64,000 nt of DNA, taken from NCBI GenBank assembly GCA_948146395.1, contig OX411559.1, positions 624,001-688,000 on the forward strand. The letters are read 5' to 3'. The notes under the pieces were generated by a model. That model searched no databases and was not told the origin of the DNA. It worked only from the letters and a program-made list of their open reading frames with translations. A program made the position numbers and the translations under genes. The DNA is from Fragum whitleyi (lineage: Eukaryota > Mollusca > Bivalvia > Cardiida > Cardiidae). Below, one piece after another: positions 21,833 to 32,689 of this stretch (the stretch's first letter is position 1; every line of letters begins with the position of its first letter).

Positions 21833-24037
21833 GATATCAACAACTATCTTTTCATATCATAACTTAATTTGAAAATATTTTTATTTCATTTCTTTTATCA
21901 ATTCTTGTATACGGTATATATCTGTTTTTTGAACCATGCAAAATCCTGTAAATATGTGATAGATATTTAATGAAGTATTTAAAGTTTGAATTAAAACATG
22001 TATGTTATTCCCGATTTTTATATATGTTTTCTATATTTTGGCTATTTCCATTAAGAAAATACTTATTTATTACATTGAAGAGAAAGAAATAAGACTAATG
22101 GAAAAATAATTCTTACTGTTATCTTAAATTTCAAGACAAAATGAGAATTGGTTAAAGTAAGGTTTTTAGACGAAATTAGAATTAAACTTTACTACATAAT
22201 GCGTGTAGGCGAAATGATAGCTATATATTATTCGTTATCATCATAGTTACCTTTAACAAATGGTTTTTTCTAGTCATGTCCATCAAGATTCCGTCATTCT
22301 GATTGACTGAAAAATCTTTTAAATGAAAAGGTAAGTATGAAGCTATTTTGTAAGCTTACAAGAAAAGTAGATCCACGAGGAATATGTTCAATTATTGACA
22401 AATCTTTGCATTTTTGCTTTATCTTATTAAATATTAAGATATAAAAATATTTTGTTGGTATCATGGAGGTATGAAAATGAAAAATCTAAGCACACCCATT
22501 TTTCAGCCGACTGCTTACACACACAAAAGTAAAATTACATTGTCACAAAAGAATTGTTATCAAATGAAAGTGTGTAGGCCTATATGATGTATTTTTGTAC
22601 GTAAAACTATCTAAAGCCTGCTAACGTTTGACAGTTTCGATCCTTGTTTTCTGCTTGATTTTGGTTACAAATCATTAATGCATAACTCTTTGAACCGGTT
22701 TGATTGAAACTTGTTATTGCTTTTTTTGCGTGAAAATAATAATTTACCAACGTTTTTTATCATGCTTAAAAGGAGAGACATTTCCTGTGTTTCCCTGTTA
22801 TGGCCAGTGGCGAATCTAAAATGTTCTTACACAAGTAATTGCCAGAAGTGAGTCCTCGAATTGGCACCACAGCCCCCGAAAAAAAAAAACCCGCGAGCAA
22901 TTACCTCAATCTCAAAATTGCTTCCTGCGGGCATTTATGTTATATAACGAAGATCAAATAAGGGCACGGCGGCTTTGAAATGCGTAAAGTGTTATCAACA
23001 CACTTCGCGACTTTTTATCTACCCGGTCATGTCACGTGATTAACATGTTGCTTAATGTCTGCGAAAATACACAAGTTTAGTGCCTATTGTGTGATGGAAA
23101 TTTTACCGTGATTAGGAGCAAATAGACAGCTGTATTCTGGTAAGAATAAAGGTTCCACATAAAACCGTTTGCTTTTAGAAAAATAACATTACTGATAACA
23201 ATAATACTAATCTTTGCACATTCAAATAAAATTATGATTATTTACGATTGATTGCTGGAAAAAATAGGCTCTTGGGGATCATTGATAAAATAATGGGGGA
23301 AATCCGAAATTTGAGATAAAGTTCAAGCGAATAAATAATCAATTAAATTCAATTTATTTAGTGCAACTGTTTCTAGATCAAAAAGCAAAATTTTCGGACA
23401 TCTAATCCCGGTTTAAACTATTGAATAAATTATCGTCGTCGGTAAACAAAAAACTTAGTAAACCCAACTTATTCAATTGAAAATTTAATTAAGGGGTGAA
23501 GAGGGTATTTTTATTCCACATCTGGTATTTAGTTTCATACCTCACCGAAATAGAAACAACCTCACTTAATATTTTAACATTTCATACCATGAAGCAAAAA
23601 TGCAAGGATTTTTTTGCACAATTGGGACAGATTTCCAAAGGGTCTGCATTGTGTAAAAACTTACAAAGAAGTCCTTTTATTGTCGAATATTGGTTTTGAA
23701 TGGCATCACCGTGCCAGAAAGAGTTGTAAAATATTGCAGCTACGGGAATATGAAACTGATATTTCTACCAATCAAAATGTTGGACACAACTTGATTCAAA
23801 TGATTAGTTTTTTTGAATACAAAGTTGACGTAGATATTTTGATTGATTTCAAATTTTCAATTACCATGTAAAGTAATGAACTTTCTAGAGAGATAATTCT
23901 AATGTCTAGATTTTTTCCCTCAAAAGCACGTAACCTAACGCAACTCTCATTGCATGTGAAGTAAATATAGTTATTTTGATTAATTATGAATTATAACTAA
24001 CCGTGTAAAGTTACACACATTTCTTAATGGGAAAATA

Positions 24038-24103
24038 CGTTGCCTTACATTCAGTGACAAGTTCGTAACTTTACGCACTTGTCACTGAATGTAAGGCAAC
24101 GTA
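24038..24103. repeat. Perfect 26-bp-arm hairpin in the right arm
   Basis: ACGTTGCCTTACATTCAGTG continuing ACAAGT is followed by TCGTAACTTTACGC and then the exact complement ACTTGTCACTGAATGTAAGG continuing CAACGT. Diverged versions of the arm text occur elsewhere in the array, so this looks like a recent local inverted duplication of one unit. Confidence 0.85.
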
Positions 24104-25796
24104 GCTTTTTTATTATTATTATTATTATTAATTTCAAATGTTCCATAACTGCGTAAATTTACACACTTTTTAGAGAGAAAATTTAGACTCACTGTTGTTT
24201 TTTTCTTCTTCGTTATTTATTTTTTTACGCCAATGTCACTGGATGTTAAGTCAACATAGTTATTTTGATTAATTCAAAATGTTCCTTAACCGCGCAAAGT
24301 TTTTCAGGGGATGGGGTGGGGGTGGGGACTCTGACTGTATTTTTTTTTTTGTTTTTCTCTTTAAAGCTCGTAATTTTAAGCAACAACGTAATTTTGATTT
24401 ATTTCAAGTATTCTATAACTGCCTAAAGTCACTCACTATTTACAGGTAGAAAGTTAAAACTGTCTTGATTTTCTCTCTCCAAAGTGTGTAACTTTACACA
24501 CTTTTCACTGGATGTAGAGTCAACACAGTCTTGTGGCTAATTTCAAATATTCAATAACCACTAAGATTACACAGTTTGAAGACAGAACAGTCTGCCCAGA
24601 TTTTTTTCTCTTCAGAAGTTGTTACTTAACTTTTTTTTTTTCAATGAATGTGATCAGATGTCAACATTCCGTAGTATAAAGGTCAGCCTCAAGATTTCCC
24701 CAATCCGCGTTAAGTTACACCCTAGGCAGAAAACTCAGACAGTCTAAATTAATTTTCTCCAAAGTATGTAATTTTACGCACTTAACAGTGGATATAAAGT
24801 AAAATTATTTTGATTTGTTTCAAATTGTTCATAATGCGTTACGCTCTTTAAAGAAATAAGTTTCATGATCTTATTGACTCTAAATTATTAGCAACCGTGT
24901 AAAGTTACACACATTTTTGGATAGAGAAATCAAACTGTCTAGATTTTTATTTCTACCCAAAGTTCGTAACTTTACGCACTTGTCACTGAATGTAATTGAA
25001 ATGTTCCATAACCGCTCCATAACCGCGTAAATTTACGAACTTTTAAGAGAGAAAATTTCAGACTTACTAGTTTATCTTCGTCTAAAGTTCGTAAATGTTA
25101 CGCCTTTTTCAGTGAATGTAAAATAAACATATTTTTCGTATTTATTTTGAATGTTCAATAACTGTCAAAAGTTTACATGTTTTTAAGGGCAGAAATTTCG
25201 AACTATCTAGATTTTTTCTCTCCAAAGTGCGTAACTTTACGCAGTTGTCATCACTGAATGTAAAGGCAACATAGTTATTTTGATTTATTCCAAATTGTCC
25301 ATAACCGCGTAAATTTACACACTTTTTTAGAGGGGGAAAATTTAGTGTCCAGTATTTCTCCATCATTTTATTAAAGCTGACGTAGAAATTTAGATTGTTT
25401 TCAAAATTTCAATTACTGTGTAAAGTTACACACTTACAAGAAAGGGAATATTCAATCTGTCTTGATTTAATTGTTCATAACTGCGTAAAGTTACGCACTT
25501 TACGAAAAATGTATGTTATTTGAAATGAATTTCATTTTATTCTATCTTCATAAAGTAAGACACTATAGAGAAGCTGATTTCTTGAAATTTTAATACACCT
25601 CCTTCATAAGGACGTAACTTTACGCGATGTTAATAAAAAAGAAGAGAGGTTTTCTTTATCATTTTTCAGAAACTGCGTGAAGTTACGTACTTTGTATAGG
25701 GAATTAGTTTTTCTTGAAAGTATGTAACTTTACACAGTAATTAGAGCTGTCTAGATTTTTTTCTATCCAAAGTTCGTAACTTGATCGCATTGGGCA

Positions 25797-26533
25797 CACT
25801 TTCAAAAAGAACTGATTTCCTATCCAAAGTACGAAACTACACGCAGTTTCTGAAAAATGACAAAGAAAACCTCTCTTCTTTTTTATTAACATCGCGTAAA
25901 GTTACGTGCTTTTGAAGGAGGTGTATAACAATTTCAAGAAAGCAGCTTCTCTATAGTGTGTTACTTTATGATGATAGAAAAAAATGAAATTCATTTCAAA
26001 TAACATACATTTTTCGTAAAGTGCGTAACTTTACGCAGTAATGAACAATTTGGAATTAAATCAAGGCAGCTTGAATATTCCCTTTCGTGTAAGTGTGTAA
26101 CTTTACACAGTAATTGAAATTTTGAAAACAATCAAAACATCTAGGTCAGCTTTAATAAAATGATGGAGAAAATCTGGACACTGAATTCCCCCCCCCTTCT
26201 AAAAAAGTGTGTAAATTTACGCGGTTGTGTAAAATTTGGAATAAATTAAAATAACTATGTTGCCTTTACATTCAGTGATGACAACTGCGTAAAGTTACGC
26301 ACTTTGGAGAGAGAAAATCTAGACAGTTTGGATTTTCTGTTCTTAAAAGTATGTAAACTTTATGAACTTTAGATGAAGATAAACAAGTGAGTCTAATTTT
26401 TTTTCTTTCAAAAGTGTGTAAACTTACGCGGTTATGGAACATTTGAATTGTATTCAGTGAAAAGTGCGAGAAGCTATGAACTTTGGATTGAATAAAATCT
26501 AGACAGCTGAATTTTTTCGTAACTTGATCGCAT
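25797..26533 (+). repeat. Re-inverted segment in the right arm
   Basis: This segment matches 12,262-12,985 of the left arm in direct orientation, e.g. CACACTTTCAAAAAGAAC, GTGCTTTTGAAGGAGGTGTA, AAGAAAGCAGCTTCTCTATA and AATCAAGGCAGCTTGAATAT. Its inverted partner is also present next door at about 25,100-25,790. The words AACTTGATCGCATTG occur at both edges (25,783 and 26,522). The segment therefore exists three times in the element. Confidence 0.75.
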
Positions 26534-27042
26534 TGTGCTATTTACAAGTAGCGTGCACTTTTAAGATTTGCACACACGTATTTTTCTAGTTCGAACAAAG
26601 TTCGTAAAGTTACACACTTAAGAGCAAAAATGAAACACTTAAGAGCTCAAATGAATTATATTTGATCTTCTAGTTTTCGAAATGAAATTTGATAGGAGAT
26701 TGTTTTCTGGTAACTGCGTAAAGTTACACAGTTTGGACAAAAATCTTGAAAATGTATTGGAGATGATTTTTTTTATTTTATACCCATTAGTAAAGTGTGT
26801 AAATTTACATGCTTGTTTTGGGAAATAAAAACTAAAATCTAAAGAAAAGCAAATTTTGTGCATTCGAATTTTGCTAAATTTTGCCATCATTTTTCCACAA
26901 AAGTGATTGAAAAAAAACGGATTATTCGTAAGAAATCCTTTTCTATCATAAAACCAGTTATTCCTAATCGGTCAATCAGCGCTTCATTTATGAATTCCAA
27001 ATACTTGCTCGAAAAAAGGTATAAATAAATTATATATATATA

Positions 27043-27229
27043 TATAAGAATGTAAATTAAACATCAAGCCTTATATGAATTATATTCATCAAAATTTAAT
27101 AATCCTCAACCGGTTTCACAATGCTCTTCAGGTCTTCCTCCTGAAGAGCATTGTGAAACCGGTTGAGGATTATTAAATTTTGATGAATATAATTCATATA
27201 AGGCTTGTTGTTTAATTTACATTCTTATA
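27043..27229. repeat. Long near-perfect hairpin element, ~90-bp arms
   Basis: TATAAGAATGTAAATTAAAC starts the left arm, which continues through ATCCTCAACCGGTTTCACAA to CTTCAGG. After a short TCTTCCT loop the right arm returns CCTGAAGAGCATTGTGAAAC to CATTCTTATA with only one or two differences. It is flanked by AT-rich simple repeats, non-coding and probably recent. Confidence 0.88.
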
Positions 27230-27258
27230 AACTTTCTCCGTACCGTTGAATTTCTTCC

Positions 27259-27262
<4 letters not shown>

Positions 27263-27300
<38 letters not shown>
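27263..27300. repeat. (TA)n microsatellite
   Basis: About 19 uninterrupted TA units next to the hairpin element. Confidence 0.95.
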
Positions 27301-27303
<3 letters not shown>

Positions 27304-27424
27304 GCTTCGAAATCGTTCAAAACCGTTTCGAAATCTTTGTAAATGATAAATATTTCAATCAAATCGTTCAGATCATTGCATAATTGTATTGGCTTGTGTT
27401 GATTTTTAGCGTACATTTACATTT

Positions 27425-28450
27425 TTTACGTGCATGTATATTATATCATTCATGAAAAATGGGCATAATTGATCTTAAACCTTTTTTTATGGCGAGTTTA
27501 ATCGCGGACATACTGAAATGTATATAAATTTATATAAAGCAAAGCAAACTTCAATGATTTGGTTTGAACTGGTGTTCAACGCAGCTTTTAATAACCGAAA
27601 CTGGGTCTCTAAAGTACCTTGTTGATGGGTAAATTCACCTGACTAGTTGCGCGGTGGAATTCGACTTCCCTCAGAAAACAAGTCCTTCATCTAGACTACT
27701 GAGCAACGCAGGCCCCCGAGATCACTATAAAAATTTGTATAAAAACGACGATGGTCAATGTGACAATAAGATAACATTTTTTCAAGGGCGACAAACCATG
27801 TTAAACATGCATCAAATGTTGATACATTGAATGTCAATTAGTCTCACATGTCAACTGGCTAATTAGATAGTCATTGATAAGCTAACTCCGATGCAATGAT
27901 CCAATGATAGAGAATAACATCCGGAAAATGTTGATTTGTTCACGATTCTACAATACTGGTTGATGCATTTTTTACAGAAACTATTCCTTAATTTACGATT
28001 ACCAGTTCACTCAGATTCTATTTTTTAGAATTTAATTGTGATTGCACTCATAGAAAACTGATCAGTAATGAATAATTTTGTGATGATAGACGAAACAGAG
28101 AAAAGAAAGTAAAGAAAGAAATTTCGATCGTTATCTTTGCGAAACTAGTAATATGACACAATCTTTTAAACACGCATTAGATACGATTCACTAAGAAATG
28201 AAAGGGTGCCATTTATTTATTTTACGGCGCACATTAGCGTTTTCCTGAAGTTTAGTATTTCATCATGGCAAATTTGATATACAATGATACATGTTCAATG
28301 AAAGTAATACACTCAGATACCTTAACTTTCGGATAATATATAGTTGCCAGAATTATATGAGTAAAACCTGCAATATGATAGTCATGTATTACCGTACAAT
28401 AAAATTCTTGTTTTAGAGATAGAAAGCAAATCAATCATTTTCGATATACA
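27425..28450. repeat. Duplicated backbone, block A segment 4 (empty site of the 4.3-kb element)
   Basis: Matches block B as two pieces, 33,640-33,768 and 38,061-38,880. Examples: TTAAACATGCATCAAATGTT, TCTCACATGTCAACTGGCTA, CCGATGCAATGATCCAATGA, GAGAATAACATCCGGAAAAT. Here the sequence runs without break through GCAAACTTCAATGATTTGGT, where block B carries the TIR element. No ORF is conserved between the copies, so function is unknown. Confidence 0.85.
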
Positions 28451-29379
28451 AGTAAATACGCAGGTTGACAAGTACAAAAACCCAAATAAGGCTGTTGGTT
28501 AAAACAAAGAGCACCACTTCGCTTTGATTGCAATTTGTTTTTTGGTTGTACCATAACTTGACTGGACTATCACACAAACCTCAAGTATTCCGAATAGTAT
28601 CAAACTGAAAGAAAACTTGTTGAATCATATTGCAGAATCATTATATCAACGATTTATTCACAAACCAAAAGAAACTAAAATCAGAGTCTGAGCTTAGTGT
28701 CCGTCTTAGTATTTCATATGAATCTTAAATACATAGAGGATATTGAATGAGTGGTCATGCAATACCGAGTTAAAACGAGTCATCTCTAAACAGATAAAAA
28801 CGAGGCTGAGCCTTTCTTTAAAAGATTTTTTTACGAAAATGTGTCAGATTTATTGAAATGCAACATTTCAATTTTTCGCGGAACTTGTAACGCCGCTTAA
28901 AACTGACGTTACAATATATACTTTTAGACATCTTTTTCGCGGTTACAAAAAAAAAAGCGTTGCTATTCGCTCTGAGATCATTTGCATAGTTAATCAACTA
29001 GTGTAATAAAACCCGTATCAAAAATATTCAATGGGGTTATTTCAATCCCGCGACGTCGGTCATATTATAAGTGAAGATAAATTCTATAAGCTCTATAGGA
29101 TAACCGCATCAAACTCAAACAAAAACAGGAAACATTTTTTAATAAACATGATTTTTTTATTAACTTTAGAAAGCAATCAAAATAAATGTATGTGGTGTGC
29201 GAAGGGGATGAAGGATTTTCTACGTAATGAAACGTAATGCAAGAATTTTGACAGAGAAAAAATCACAGCGCAATGACAAGGACATTATAAAGAAACAAAC
29301 AAGGAAAGCGATTAAGTTTACAACATTCTGTCATATTCTGTTTCCTAGTAGCACATTTAATTATCTTCTTTTTCAGTTT
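28451..29379. other. Intergenic spacer between blocks A and B
   Basis: No gene recognised. A small hairpin TTGAAATGCAACATTTCAA lies at 28,853-28,871. A plus-strand frame of 68 codons at 29,031 has no motif. The 28,690-28,815 stretch (GAATGAGTGGTCATGCAATA, ACGAGTCATCTCTAAACAGA) has weak echoes at 32,340-32,450 and 51,120-51,215. Confidence 0.45.
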
Positions 29380-30688
29380 GCTAAACCACAACAAACGCTG
29401 TAGAAACTATTCTTTCTTAGCATTCTTACTCAAAACAGAAAGAAAAAGGTGGGAAAAGGATCCTTACGATCTATTACCTATATCGTGGATTATTCAATTT
29501 CTCTGGTAATTATCTAGTAAATCCCTACTGTAATGCTAGACGTAGCCAATAATCTATTCACCCTGAAAACCGAAAATACCAGTATCCTTCATGTAACAGA
29601 TAGTTAGGTGTTAAGATTAACTTCGAAATTACCATTTGAGTGTTTGAAATGGGTATAACGCAACTTTTAAGTGTTTCAGACTTCACGCGGCAAATGATGT
29701 ACCTGACCTGCAATTACTCTCACCGTTTCTACCACGTCTCCATTCTCGACTTTCCAACAACTCAGCCACTTTTAGAGCACAATTATTCGTCGATTGGGGG
29801 TACATGAAGACGAATATCGGGAATAATAACCCAATCACAGAAAGAGGCCTTGGGAAAAACAGTATTCATAGTGACATATCAAGAATAGAAATAATAAGCC
29901 ATCTATTAAAGTATTTTATTTCTGTCCTTTACGTGAAAATTAAAGTGACGTTCGATGTCACAAACGTATAAAATATTTATCTGACAAGTCAAGCAATTAG
30001 AATACATGTAGATTACATCTAAACACCAAGGGGTGCTTAGAACCAAGGCGACATTTCTGAACTATTTCGATGTTAGAATAAGACTATTTTAAATATCTTT
30101 ACGTTACACAGACTATACTTCCGTCTTGTGTTTATATTTCAATCAGTAAATACGCACGAGGCAAGATATAATAAATACTTTTTTACTACTTTAATATTTT
30201 CTTTTTTTAAGCCATTAATATTAATATGTATATAGGTTATGATATGTAAACAAATGAAACAATAGATAAATAATTTACCATGCGATACGATACAATCTGG
30301 TAGCTTCCGACACCAAGTTGTTGTTGGTGTTGATGTATGCGTTGGTGACAAAAGAATTAAATCTGGCATGTACATCTTTGAAATTCATAAACAGACCACA
30401 TATTACTTTTTTTTTTCAGCCAGTGTCGTAGACTTCATTTGTCAAAAACTTATTATATGAACATGTCATATTTGAATTTGGCTTTCATTTCGGTAACGTA
30501 TGATTCAATTTGATGAATATCTACTTTTGGCGCGGATCAAGTTCAAAAGAAGCTAACACAAAAGCCAATATAACGATCTTACTGTCGGTACCAATGAACA
30601 TTTAAGGTATCATTAAACATCTGTCAAAACGACTTCTAAGTATGTCGTTTAAATGGTCAATATTGCATTTGTTTTATCTAAGAATTGT
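29380..30688. repeat. Duplicated backbone, block B, upstream part
   Basis: Contains the counterparts of block A 7,060-7,250 (here 29,440-29,600), 9,175-9,500 (here 29,835-30,150) and 11,110-11,580 (here 30,270-30,688). Block A is spread over a longer distance because MITEs, a SINE, the LINE tail and the CTCACCTGAG element lie between these pieces. A 78-codon minus frame at 30,139 is not conserved. Confidence 0.75.
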
Positions 30689-31130
30689 TACAGTTAACAA
30701 CATCGTGAAATTGACAAGATGAATGATTTGGGAATGATTTGTGAATGAAATTGAATGAGTGTGTGGAGCGAGTTTTGAGTGAATTTAAAGGGAGGTAATC
30801 CTATATGGCAAATTTTGTTCAGGATGAACAAAATTTCCGATATTGATTACCTCCCTTTAATAAAAAATGCAATAAAAGTTTTATACATAGCTTCCTATTT
30901 CTTCAAGAACTAATGAGAGGTTAGAATTTTGAATTATGTCAGTGAAATCGCGATTTTTCTCTATCAAAATGCATTTTGAATGACGTTGATAATTCTATAT
31001 TTTTCAAAGGGTTTGATCGTTTTTGAATGGTTTGAGTGAGTGATTGGAATGAATGAATGGAGCGCTGAGTGAGCGATTTAGAATGGTTTTGATTGAGGTG
31101 AATGTCAATTTCACGATATAATTAACTGTA
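30689..31130 (+). mobile_element. MITE copy 9, subfamily A, near-consensus, TA duplication
   Basis: This is the clearest copy. TA, CAGTTAACAACATCGTGAAA ... TCACGATATAATTAACTG, TA. The hairpin at 30,787-30,859 is complete apart from two or three mismatches around loop GGA. The module has TTATACATAGCTTCC, CTTCAAGAACTAATGAGAGG and AATTATGTCAGTGAAATCGC. Comparison with 11,573-11,590, where a single TA stands, shows a clean insertion with TA duplication. Confidence 0.93.
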
Positions 31131-31360
31131 AAAGCATAAATATGGGTTGAGATGGGACAAGATGTTAACTCTCTTTGAAACAACAAGTTATTAGGCGTTT
31201 TTGATCAGGATTGTTATTTGGAACCCGTAAGGAGTAAATTGACCATTTATGAGAAATGCGACGACCTTGGTCATTCGGAACATCCGTCGGTCATGTCCGT
31301 ATACTGAAGCAGACCTCGGGTGTATTTAAGGCTATGTAACAAAAAGGTGCCGAAAATACT
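31131..31360. repeat. Duplicated backbone, block B, after the MITE
   Basis: AAATATGGGTTGAGATGGGA through GGAACCCGTAAGGAGTAAA matches 11,590-11,700. The following CATTCGGAACATCCGTCGGT ... GACCTCGGGTGTATTTAAG matches 9,520-9,580, which in block A lies upstream of segment 3; order therefore differs between the blocks. Confidence 0.7.
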
Positions 31361-31414
31361 GTAAGTCTTAATAATGCACTTCCGATAGAAGCATTTGTTC
31401 TCTTGCACTGTCTC

Positions 31415-31788
31415 CGGAGTGCGATGAGTGAGTTTTGAATTAATTGAAGGGAGTTAACCAATATTGCAAATTGTGTTCGGGATGAACAAAATTAGCTATA
31501 TTTATTACCACCCTTTAATAAAATGTGCTTACAGGCTCTATGAAAAGCTTTGCTTTTCTTCAAGAACCTTTTAGGCCCTTATAATTTTAATTTTGTCAAT
31601 GGAATCGTAGACTTTTTTAGCTATTCTTATTTTGAATGTAGTTGTTGATTTAATCTTTTAAAGCGATTTTGGAGCGATTTTGAATTGTTTTAGTGAATGG
31701 TTGAAATAAATGAATGGAGCGCTAAGTGAGCGAATTAGCATGGTTTTTGATCGAGATGGATGTCAATTTCACGATGTAACTATTTGTA
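31415..31788 (+). mobile_element. MITE copy 10, subfamily A, left end missing
   Basis: Begins within GCGATGAGTGAGTTTTGAAT; the terminal CAGTTA and first 80 or so bases are lost. The hairpin is recognisable (GAAGGGAGTTAACCAATATT / ATATTTATTACCACCCTTT). The right end is TCACGATGTAACTATTTGTA. Confidence 0.8.
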
Positions 31789-31862
31789 CATATAAAACAT
31801 GTACATTGTATTTTCCCAAGTGATCGTTTTTCGAATGACTTGTCATACTAAAATCTGCCCTG

Positions 31863-32066
31863 TGTTCAGGATGTTAAAACGTTTCGCGAGCGCTTTGAGA
31901 TGATACCCCGCTTTGCTAACGTTTTCATCCTGTACGCGGGGCTAATCTGCGTTAAGGTTGTCAAAATAGTGAAACTGTTTGAAAATTGTACCCCGCTTTG
32001 CTCGCAACTACACGTGCAAAACGGGGCACAATTTGCGCAATTTTTCATCCCGTCCAAAGGGCTGTA
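31863..32066. repeat. CCCCGCTTTGC hairpin repeat
   Basis: CAGGATGTTAAAACGTTTCG pairs imperfectly with CTAACGTTTTCATCCTG, and ACCCCGCTTTGC recurs at 31,904 and 31,990 against GCGGGGC and GCAAAACGGGGC. A related hairpin lies at 57,969-58,060. Overlapping open frames on both strands mirror the palindrome and are not evidence for a gene. Confidence 0.6.
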
Positions 32067-32461
32067 TACGGAAGCAATTTACATGGATATATGAACAAGA
32101 CAAATGCAGATAAAACTATTCGGGCCCGAATGATTACCTTTTTCTGCCAATATTAGATCATTTTAGATATCATTTATTGGCGATCAAAAGTGTGAAATTG
32201 TGACATCTAATTGTAAATACCAACTTTATATTTTTCGTTGCGATTATGACATCATAATATATTCGCTGACGTCATTTTAAAAACGTTTTTCGCCAAAAAA
32301 ACTTGAGCCGATCAATTTCTGAAATTTCCTCGATTTAATGACAACATACAGGTCATATTAATAAATAGAATATCAAATTTGTCTTCATTGAATACCGAAT
32401 TTATTCAACTCGTCATCTAAATCAGATAAAAACTCTGCGAGACTTCGTTTTCACCTATTTA

Positions 32462-32618
32462 TAGATGACTGGTTCGTAGAGAATATGTGGTTGGTGACTT
32501 GAGATGGAAAAAATTACCGGGCAAGGCGTAGAAATTTATCTGGCGAGCCGGAGGCGAACCGGATTAATTCCGCAGCCGAGCCTAATAAACGTTTCTATCT
32601 CAAGTCACCTATCATCTA
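32462..32618. repeat. Hairpin element with CAAGTCACC arms
   Basis: TAGATGACTGG...GGTGACTTGAGATGG pairs with CTATCTCAAGTCACCTATCATCTA. The loop holds GGCGAGCCGGAGGCGAACCG, a GC-rich loop of the kind seen in other hairpins here. Confidence 0.65.
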
Positions 32619-32689
32619 TTCTATTTATCCTGTTACGATCTTTTTCATACTAACGAAAAATATTACGTGATATAGAGCTGTACCTTGTT

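Larger units (their letters stand above)
20458..22964. other. Centre of the fold-back element, right part
   Basis: AT-rich and without a recognisable gene. It contains hairpins at 21,229-21,322 and 21,738-21,832. CATGGAGGTATGAAAA at 22,463 repeats part of the second hairpin. No transposase, helicase or integrase motif was seen in any frame. Confidence 0.5.
11774..26959. mobile_element. 15.2-kb fold-back element with ~4-kb inverted arms
   Basis: The outer boundaries are exact inverted copies: AACTGGTTTTATGATAGAAA on the left and its complement ending in ATAAAACCAGTT on the right. The 4 bases ATTC lie immediately outside both ends, inside a MITE that reads through when the element is removed, so this is a discrete insertion. 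Homology between the arms continues inward to about 15,500 on the left and 22,965 on the right, with indels and one nested 929-bp element. The unique centre (about 7.4 kb) has no ORF longer than about 110 codons and no transposase motif that I recognise. The general architecture, long modular inverted arms of sub-repeats, resembles Foldback/TU-type elements; a 4-bp duplication does not fit the usual 7-9 bp of those groups, so the superfamily is open. Confidence 0.8.
22965..26959 (-). repeat. Right arm of the fold-back element
   Basis: This arm is the inverted counterpart of the left arm and carries the same GTAAAGTTAC-type arrays at 23,930-26,810. It is longer than the left arm because a segment of about 735 bp at 25,797-26,533 has the opposite orientation, directly repeating the left arm (see separate entry). 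A short perfect hairpin at 24,038-24,103 and a TTA run near 24,110 are local additions. Confidence 0.8.
26960..27415 (-). mobile_element. Right part of the split MITE, subfamily B, with two insertions
   Basis: Resumes with ATTCCTAATCGGTCAATCAG and CGCTTCATTTATGAATTCCA (family: ATTCTAAATCGCTCACTCAG...), is interrupted at about 27,020-27,300 by a hairpin element and a TA run, and continues AACGCTTCGAAATCGTTCAA ... TTCAATCAAATCGTTCAGAT ... TTGGCTTGTGTTGATTTTTA. It fades out before the hairpin core. Confidence 0.7.

Noticed and set aside
11774..26959. Maverick/Polinton giant transposon or endogenous virus
   Set aside because: Size fits, but no polymerase, integrase, ATPase or capsid-like frame is visible, and the flanking duplication is 4 bp rather than 6.
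31866..32094. Overlapping sense/antisense open frames rich in cysteine
   Set aside because: They lie on a palindromic repeat, are under 65 codons and mirror each other; no gene evidence.
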